A DNA stretch of 20,684 bases, from the NCBI GenBank assembly GCA_016719815.1, contig JADJYK010000011.1, positions 1 to 20,684 of the forward strand, given 5' to 3'. Shown in pieces: positions 14,753 through 20,684 of the stretch; positions within the stretch are counted from its first letter, which is position 1; each line of letters opens with the position of its first letter. This DNA comes from Chitinophagaceae bacterium (GTDB lineage: Bacteria > Bacteroidota > Bacteroidia > Chitinophagales > Chitinophagaceae). Under the pieces are notes generated by a model, which worked only from the letters and a program-made list of their open reading frames with translations, did no database searches and had not been told where the DNA came from. The position numbers and the translations under genes were made by a program.

Positions 14753-17700
14753 GCTTTGGCAGAGAGCAGTACAAATATTTGCCATTTGTGTCCACGGCCA
14801 GTGATGGCTCATTTAAGTTAAACCCTTTTCAGCAGCAGCTGACATTCATGCAGCAGCAATATGGCAGTCAGGGGGAGACCTATTTTTACAGTCAGGCTGT
14901 TTTTGAGAAAATGCCCGGCAGTCCGGCAGAAAAAGCGATGAGCCCCGGGAACAGTTGGGTGGGCTCTGGCAGAGGTGTCTCCACTAAGTTATGGATGAAC
15001 ACCGCTGTTGATAACATTAAGATTTGGAGAGTGGCAGATGTTGTTGGTGGCTGGGGCACTTATAGTGTGGCAGGCACTTATGCTGCCGGTGACCTGGTTA
15101 AGACAATCAATGCAGATGAACATGGCAAGCAGGTTATTGAATATAAGAGCAAAGAAGGAAAAGCACTGTTAAAGAAGTACAGCTTACTGCAACGGATGAC
15201 AATGGTACAGGGAGCGGATATGATGGATGGCTGAGTACTTATTATATCTACGACAATTTTGGCAAACTGCGATGTGTGATACAGCCGGAAGGAGTAAAAA
15301 AGCTGGTTCAATACAACTGGAATTTTTCACAGGTGCCACCTGCCGGAGGTGTTGGAGGTAGTGTTCTGCTGGCGGAGCAATGCTTCCGCTATGAGTATGA
15401 TGCCCGCAACCGGATGATTATGAAAAAAGTGCCCGGTGCAGGTGAAGTGTATATGGTATATGATTCAAGAGACAGGCTGGTAATGACACAGGATGCCAGT
15501 ATGCGTAACGCCAGTCCTGCAAAATGGATGGTTACCAAAGTATGATAACCTGAACCGGCCTACTGAGACCGGTTTGTGGGCGAACAGTACTCCATTTGGG
15601 GATCATCAGGCTGCTGCCAGTGTAAGCACCAGTTATCCGTCAACCACAAGCGGATACGAACTGCTTACCAAAACCTATTATGACAGTTATACCGGCATAC
15701 CAGCAGGTATGGCTTATACAACGGATTACAATGCTTATTTTCAGTCCGACCAATAATAGTGAATGGCCTTATGCACAAATGCCGCAACAAAGCAATGCCA
15801 TAAAAGGTATGGCCACCTGGACACAAACCAAAGTACTGGGGACGGCTAATACAGTTATCAATACAGTTTCTTACTACGACGACAAAGGAAGGGTGATACA
15901 GGTACACAGCACTAACGTAACAGGAGGCACAGATGTAGTAACGACCCAGTATAGTTGGGCAGGACAGCCATTGGTAACCGTACAGAAACATGAAAAGGGT
16001 ACAGCCAACGGAGGCACACAACAAACAACCGTGGTGGTAAGCAAGATGAGCTATGATGATTTAGGCAGGCTGGTAAAGACCGAGAAGAAGTTAGGTAATT
16101 CTGTGCTCAATACCATAAATGGGCTGGCTGGAGTAAACTATAAAGTGGTGAGTGAGTTGCAATATGATAAACTGGGGCAACTGAAGAAAAGAAAATAGGC
16201 ACAGACCCTGCCAACAGCAGCCTGCCCTTAGAGACCCTTGACTTTGATTATAATATCCGTGGCTGGATGCTGGGAACAAACCGGGATTACCTGACAGATG
16301 CCAGTACAGGAATTATTTTGGATTTGAACTGGGCTATGACAAGCTTACCAACAAAGCAAACAGAAACTTCCTTCCCGGAATAAATAACGGGGAGTTCGGC
16401 AATATCAATGGTATGATCTGGAAATCAAAAGGTGACCAGGTAAGAAGAAAATATGATTTTGAATATGATGCTGCCAACCGGTTACTAAAAGGAGATTTTG
16501 AGCAAAACGATAACGGCACTGCCTGGGGCAATGCCACAGTGAATTATAACGTAAAAATGGGTGATGGCAGTGATGTAAACACAGCTTACGATGCCAATGG
16601 TAATATCCTGCAAATGCAGCAGTGGGGATTAAAGGGGTAAGCAGTATACAGATTGATAACCTGAAATACACTTATATCCCCGGCACCAACAAGCTGAAAA
16701 GTGTAAAGGATTTTAATAACGATGACCAGACAAAGCTGGGAGACTTTAGAACACTGAGCAGCCACCCGCAAAATGCAGCCAAAGCAGCCCTTACCTCTAG
16801 CAGCACACCGGCACAGTTTGAGAACATTACCGACTACAGCTATGATGTAAACGGAAACATGAACCTTGACAATAACAAAGCCATCAGTGGTATTACTTAC
16901 AATCATCTTAACCTCCCACAAACTATTAGCGTAGCCGGAAAAGGCACCATCACCTATACTTACGATGCTGCAGGTAATAAGCAAAACAAGGTAACAACAG
17001 AAACCGGGGTTACGGTAGTGGATAACAGCGGCACCCCGCATAACAATGTTACGGTTACGACTACTACGCTGTACACAGGAGGCTTTGTATATGAGAGTAA
17101 GAGTTATAGTGATGCCACCATACAGGCACAAAAAGGATATACTGACAAATTACAGTTTACCGGCCAGGAAGAAGGAAGAATCAGAGGATTATACAATCAC
17201 CCAACAGACCTCAATTTACTCACGGGTTTTGCGTATGACTATATGCTGAAAGACCACCTGGGCAATGTGCGGATGGTACTGACCGAAGAACAGAAGCAGG
17301 ACATATACCCGGGAGCCACATTAGAAAACACCACCTACAACGGAGGTACTGCTATTAGTAAAGAAGATGATTTTTATATCATAAACGCATCTCAGGTAGT
17401 TCCTCAAAATACAGCCACAGGGATAGCAGGCTATCAAAACCAGAACAACAACGGCATACCACCCAATAATAACCCTTACAGCAACGCAGCAGCAAACAGC
17501 GAGCAGTTATACAAGATACATGGAAATGATGCCAGCAAAACAGGACTGGGCATTACGCTGAAAGTAATGGCGGGAGACAAAATAGACATCTTAGGCAAGA
17601 GCTACTATTTTGAAGCCAGCACCGGAGCACCTGCGGGCACCAATGAGCAGATGATAACGGAGATATTGAGTGGTTTGTTGGGTACACCGGGAGGAGTGGT

Positions 17701-18914
17701 AAATACATCAGGCCATGGCCCGGTAACCACCACGATACTGAACGGCCAGAGTGCAACCACTGGTGGCATAAACACCATGCTGAACCAGCAGGCCACCAAT
17801 ACAGGGAACTATGACCCGGAGCCACCAAAGGCCTTTATCAACTATATCTTTTTTGATGAGCAGTTTAAGTATGTGAGTGGTGGTTTTAGCGGAGTGGGTA
17901 CTCAGAACCAGTTGAAAGACCATTTTTTGCAAAACCTTGCAGCACAGAAGAATGGATATGTTTATATTTACGTCAGCAATCAGAGTCCAATAAAAGTGTT
18001 CTTTGACAACTTGCAGGTGGTGCATACGAGGGGGCCTATTTTAGAGGAGACTCATTATTATCCGTTTGGGCTTACAATGAATGGAATTAGTAGTAAGGCG
18101 ATGAGTTTTGCAAAGGAGAATAAAAAGGGATATGTTGGAAACGAATTACAAAACAAAGAATTTAGTGATGGTAGTGGTTTAGATGTATATGATTTTAATG
18201 CGAGGACATTTGATCAGCAAATAGGAAGATTTATTCAGGTTGACCCCTTGAGTGAGGAGGAAGACCAGGAATCGTGGAGTCCTTATCATTATTCGTACAA
18301 TAATCCTGTAACATTTTGTGATCCTGATGGAAAATTTGCAATACCTGTGGCATGGGCAGTCTTTGAAGGTGCTAAACTTATAGTTACAACTATTGCTGCG
18401 GCTCTTATTACTAAACATGTTGTAGATAATGCGCAAGATGTTAATGTATCAATTCCCAAGCTAAAAGCCTTACCTAGTGGATACGGAGTGACACACATTG
18501 GCATGACCCCTGTAATTACCCAAACTTATACAGCTCCGCAACGTAGCCCAAGGAGCAACTTCTGGGGGGGCGCTGAGTCAAGTGGGTAGGGTTTTAACGA
18601 AAGGGAAGTATAGTGATTTAAAAGAACCTAAAAATGTTGCACCGGGTAATAAAACCACTCTTGCACAACGAAAACGAATTTTAGAGGAAAATAAGAATCA
18701 AAATGGTGGACAATTGGTGAGCGATGGTGATGGTAAGCCAGTAAATTCACCTAAAAAACTAAAACCTGGTGAAAAGAGAGACCCAAGAGAAGCTCAAATT
18801 GACCATATCGACCCTAAAAATCCTAAAGACAAGTCAAAGACACCAGGTTCTAATAGTAATTCAAATCTTCAAGTATTATCTGGCGAAGAAAATATAAAGA
18901 AAAGTAATAAATAG
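14698..18914 (+). CDS. Rhs/YD-repeat polymorphic toxin with HNH nuclease tip (N-terminus missing)
   Basis: Large secreted-type Rhs protein of the DUF6443/RHS-core kind found in Bacteroidota. The first recognisable motif is YGFGREQYKYLPFVSTASDG near 14747, which is usually internal, so the secretion and N-terminal parts are absent. Then come a QGETYFYSQAVFE segment, VEKAMSPGNSWVGSGRG-like sequence, YDGWLSTYYIYDNFGKLRCV, and many YD-type units such as YEYDARNRMI, YDSRDRLVM, YDDKGRVIQV, YDDLGRLVKT and YTYDAAGNK. The final 655-residue frame (16622-18589) is unbroken and ends the core with DHLGNVRMVLT, EETHYYPFGLTMNG, DFNARTFDQQIGRFIQVDPL, YHYSYNNPVTF and CDPDGK. Earlier parts change frame about eight times. 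A run of seven G's at 18564 splits the toxin tip from the core. Confidence 0.92.
18330..18914 (+). other. Variable C-terminal toxin tip: HNH-type endonuclease
   Basis: After the core end CDPDGK the sequence changes to a cassette-specific tip. First is a hydrophobic segment AWAVFEGAKLIVTTIAAALI, likely involved in translocation (inference), then a linker to NFWGGALSQVGRVLTKGKYS once one G of the run near 18564 is removed. The nuclease part has TTLAQRKRILEENKNQNGG, QLVSDGDGKPV, EAQIDHIDPKN with the DHI catalytic His, and GSNSNSNLQVLSGEENIKKS, the Asn-rich second half of the HNH fold. It would cut target-cell DNA. The tip is clearly more AT-rich than the core, as expected for exchanged toxin cassettes. 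Confidence 0.8.
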
Positions 18915-18918
18915 TGAT

Positions 18919-19193
18919 ATGAAAAAATTCGTGACAAATTAGATACTGCTGTTTTAACTAAATCAATTTTCAATAAAAGTGAAGTAATATCATATGTTTT
19001 CCATCATGAAGAAGATGGAGCCTGGGAGTTTAGTAGGTAATTCTTATATAAGGAAGATGACTATATTATTTTATCGTTAAGAGAGATAATTGAGATTGAT
19101 AAAAGTGTTCTAGAGATTGCTGATTTACCTTTAGGATTTGAAGCTTTTAGAAAGAAAAAAGAGGAGGCATGGTCTGTATATTGTTCAGATTAA
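18919..19193 (+). CDS. Probable immunity protein for the HNH toxin
   Basis: Begins 4 bases after the toxin stop, the typical place for the cognate immunity gene. The start ATG at 18919 needs one extra A in a six-A run to read MKKIRDKLDTAVLTKSIFNK. After that the frame gives SEVISYVFHHEEDGAWEFSR, KEDDYIILSLREIIEIDKSV, LEIADLPLGFEAFRKKKEEA and WSVYCSD before TAA at 19191. One in-frame TAA follows WEFSR (near 19038). The pattern of HEEDGAWEF, then SL.EI, then ADLPLG matches small immunity-like proteins I associate with such loci, but the family name is not certain. It would be about 90 residues, acidic and cytoplasmic, and bind and block the nuclease. Strongly AT-rich. Confidence 0.72.
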
Positions 19194-19210
19194 ATGTTGT
19201 AATTTTTTCC

Positions 19211-19264
19211 CTCCAGCGTCTTCGCCTCCCCCGCCCGTAAACGTTCCCTCCCATGTCTGCCGTG
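19211..19264. repeat. GC-rich direct repeat, copy 1
   Basis: Starts CTCCAGCGTCTTCGCCTCCC and includes CCGTAAACGTTCCCTCCCAT. It matches the second copy at 19360-19413 at all but about seven positions and a one-base indel. It is much richer in C and G than the AT-rich immunity gene beside it, starting 17 bases after its stop. Confidence 0.85.
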
Positions 19265-19327
19265 AGCAGGTAGGGGTAAAGTGATAGACTAGCAGTTATC
19301 AGATTTAGTGTTTAACAAATGATTTTC

Positions 19328-19357
19328 AGGGCGGTCAATCTGGCCCTTTTTTTTTTT
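19328..19357 (+). terminator. Terminator after the toxin-immunity operon
   Basis: AGGGC and GCCCT pair around GGTCAATCTG and are followed by eleven T's. It lies 134 bases after the immunity stop and directly before the second direct repeat. Confidence 0.75.
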
Positions 19358-19359
19358 CG

Positions 19360-19413
19360 CTCCAGCGTCTCCGCCTCCCCATCCGTAAACGTTCCCGCCC
19401 ATGTCTGGCTGTG
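19360..19413. repeat. GC-rich direct repeat, copy 2
   Basis: Starts CTCCAGCGTCTCCGCCTCCC and includes CCGTAAACGTTCCCGCCCAT. It is 149 bases downstream of copy 1 in the same orientation. The 116 bases from here to the orphan Rhs copy hold no gene I can support. Confidence 0.85.
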
Positions 19414-19529
19414 TGTGGCATAGTGCATGGGCGCCGACATTGGGCTTACTGCGGAGCACTACATTTCAAGCATTTATTTTGTTATAAGCCTGTACGTACA
19501 AATATGCCTCATAATGCAGGTCTTTACTT

Positions 19530-20684
19530 GTATTACTTACAATCATCTTAACCTCCCACAAACTATTAGTGTAGCCGGAAAAGGCACCATCACCTATACT
19601 TACGATGCGAGGTAATATGCGAACAAGGTAACAACAGAAACCGAGGCGGTAGTGGATAACGGCACCCCGCATAACAATGTTGACGGTTACGACCTACACA
19701 CACCAGAGGCTTTGGTATGAAAGGTTATAGTGATGCCACCATACAGGCACAAAGGATATCCTGATAAATTACAGTTTACCGGCCAGGAAGAAGGAAGAAT
19801 CAAGGGGGTATACAATCACCCAACAGACCTCAATTTACTCACAGGTTTTGCTTATGATTACATGCCTGAAAGACCACCTGGGCAATGTGCGGATGGTACT
19901 GACCGAAGAACAAAAGCAGGACATATCCGGCAGCCACATTGAAACACCACCTACAACGGGAGGAACTGCTATTAAAGAAGATGATTTTATACCATAAACG
20001 CATCGCAGGTAGTTCCTCAAAATAACGGCAACAGGGATAGCAGGCTATCAAAACCAGAACAAACAACGGCATACCACCCAATAACAACCCCCTTATGCAG
20101 CAGAAACAAACAGCCAGTTATACAAGATACATGGAATGATGCCAGCAAAACAGGCTTTTCTGTATTGATAATACATACTAACGAGACAAAATAGACATCT
20201 TAGACAAGAGCTACTATTTTGAAGCCAGCACTGGAGCACCTGCGGGCACCAATGAGCAGATGATAACGGAGATATTGAGCGGCTTATTGGGTACAAGGAG
20301 GAGTGGTTCAATACATCAGCCACGGCCCTGTAACCACCACGATACTGAACGGCCAGAGTGCAACCACCGGTGGCATAAACACTATGCTGAACCAGCAGGC
20401 CACCAATACTGGTAATGTTGACCCTGAGCCACCGAGAGCTTTTATCAACTATATCTTTTTTGATGAGCAGTTTAAGTATGTGAGTGGTGGTTTTAGCGGA
20501 GTAGGTACGCAGAACGAGTTGAAAGACCATTTTTTGCAAAACCTTGCTGCACAGAAGAACGGATATGTTTATATTTACGTCAGCAATCAGAGTCCACGAT
20601 AATCTGACACTTGCAGGTGGTGCATACGAGGGGCCGATGATGGAAGAGAATAATTATTATCCGTTTGGGCTTACAGTTGAATGG
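19530..20684 (+). pseudogene. Orphan partial Rhs core copy (runs off the right edge)
   Basis: Begins abruptly inside the Rhs core with ITYNHLNLPQTISVAGKGTI, aligning to 16890 of the first copy, and follows it to the PFGLT region (18082), where the window ends. It has no start, no N-terminal part and many frame changes in its first 700 bases. Its last part reads cleanly, for example AFINYIFFDEQFKYVSGGFS and GYVYIYVSNQSP. Substitutions relative to the first copy are mostly silent, e.g. SGLL encoded AGCGGCTTATTG versus AGTGGTTTGTTG. It is therefore a diverged paralogue, not the same molecule read twice. By analogy with Rhs loci elsewhere, an alternative toxin tip and immunity gene would be expected just past the right edge. 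The broken frames may be partly real and partly noise. Confidence 0.88.

Noticed and set aside
16586..17131. 181-residue minus-strand frame
   Set aside because: Shadow of the intact Rhs frame on the plus strand.
19211..19413. Insertion-sequence ends
   Set aside because: The two repeats are direct, not inverted, enclose only about 95 bases plus a terminator, and no transposase is present.

Overview
The window looks like a chromosomal segment from a Bacteroidota bacterium, most likely Chitinophagaceae-like. The reasons are the gene content (DUF2723, DUF3810, a yceD-rpmF-plsX cluster, a DUF6443-type Rhs protein), promoter -7 boxes of the TAnnTTTG form, and little Shine-Dalgarno signal. The sequence is very noisy. 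Nearly every gene, including essential ones such as rpmF and plsX, carries single-base indels or stops, and the tRNA-Lys is two bases short. Broken frames are therefore read here mainly as sequencing or assembly error, not as pseudogenes, and many gene ends are approximate.

Bases 1-6400 read on the minus strand: a DUF2723 membrane protein cut by the window edge, a SAM hydroxide adenosyltransferase, a short-chain dehydrogenase, tRNA-Lys, an exported protein of unknown function, and a yceD-rpmF-plsX cluster linking ribosome and phospholipid synthesis. Bases 6500-10600 hold a DUF3810 membrane protein, TspO, dCTP deaminase, a 4'-phosphopantetheinyl transferase and a DUF2130 protein.

Bases 10630-11560 are a tRNA locus on the minus strand, tRNA-Gly(GCC) then tRNA-Leu(UAA). 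It is followed by two tandem 346-347 bp units. Each unit carries a small GIY-YIG nuclease gene, a rebuilt copy of the tRNA-Leu 3' end and the same terminator. This is the most unusual structure in the window. Bases 11680-14180 hold a small membrane protein, a family 2 glycosyltransferase and a divergent sensor histidine kinase.

From tRNA-Leu(GAG) at 14233 onward the window is accessory. After the tRNA terminator and a cluster of GACACA repeats comes a large Rhs/YD-repeat protein without its N-terminal region. It ends in an HNH-type nuclease tip, and a probable immunity gene follows 4 bases later. Two GC-rich 54 bp direct repeats around a terminator come next. A second, partial Rhs core copy then runs off the right edge; it is diverged mostly at silent positions. 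This is the layout expected of a polymorphic-toxin locus with an orphan cassette.
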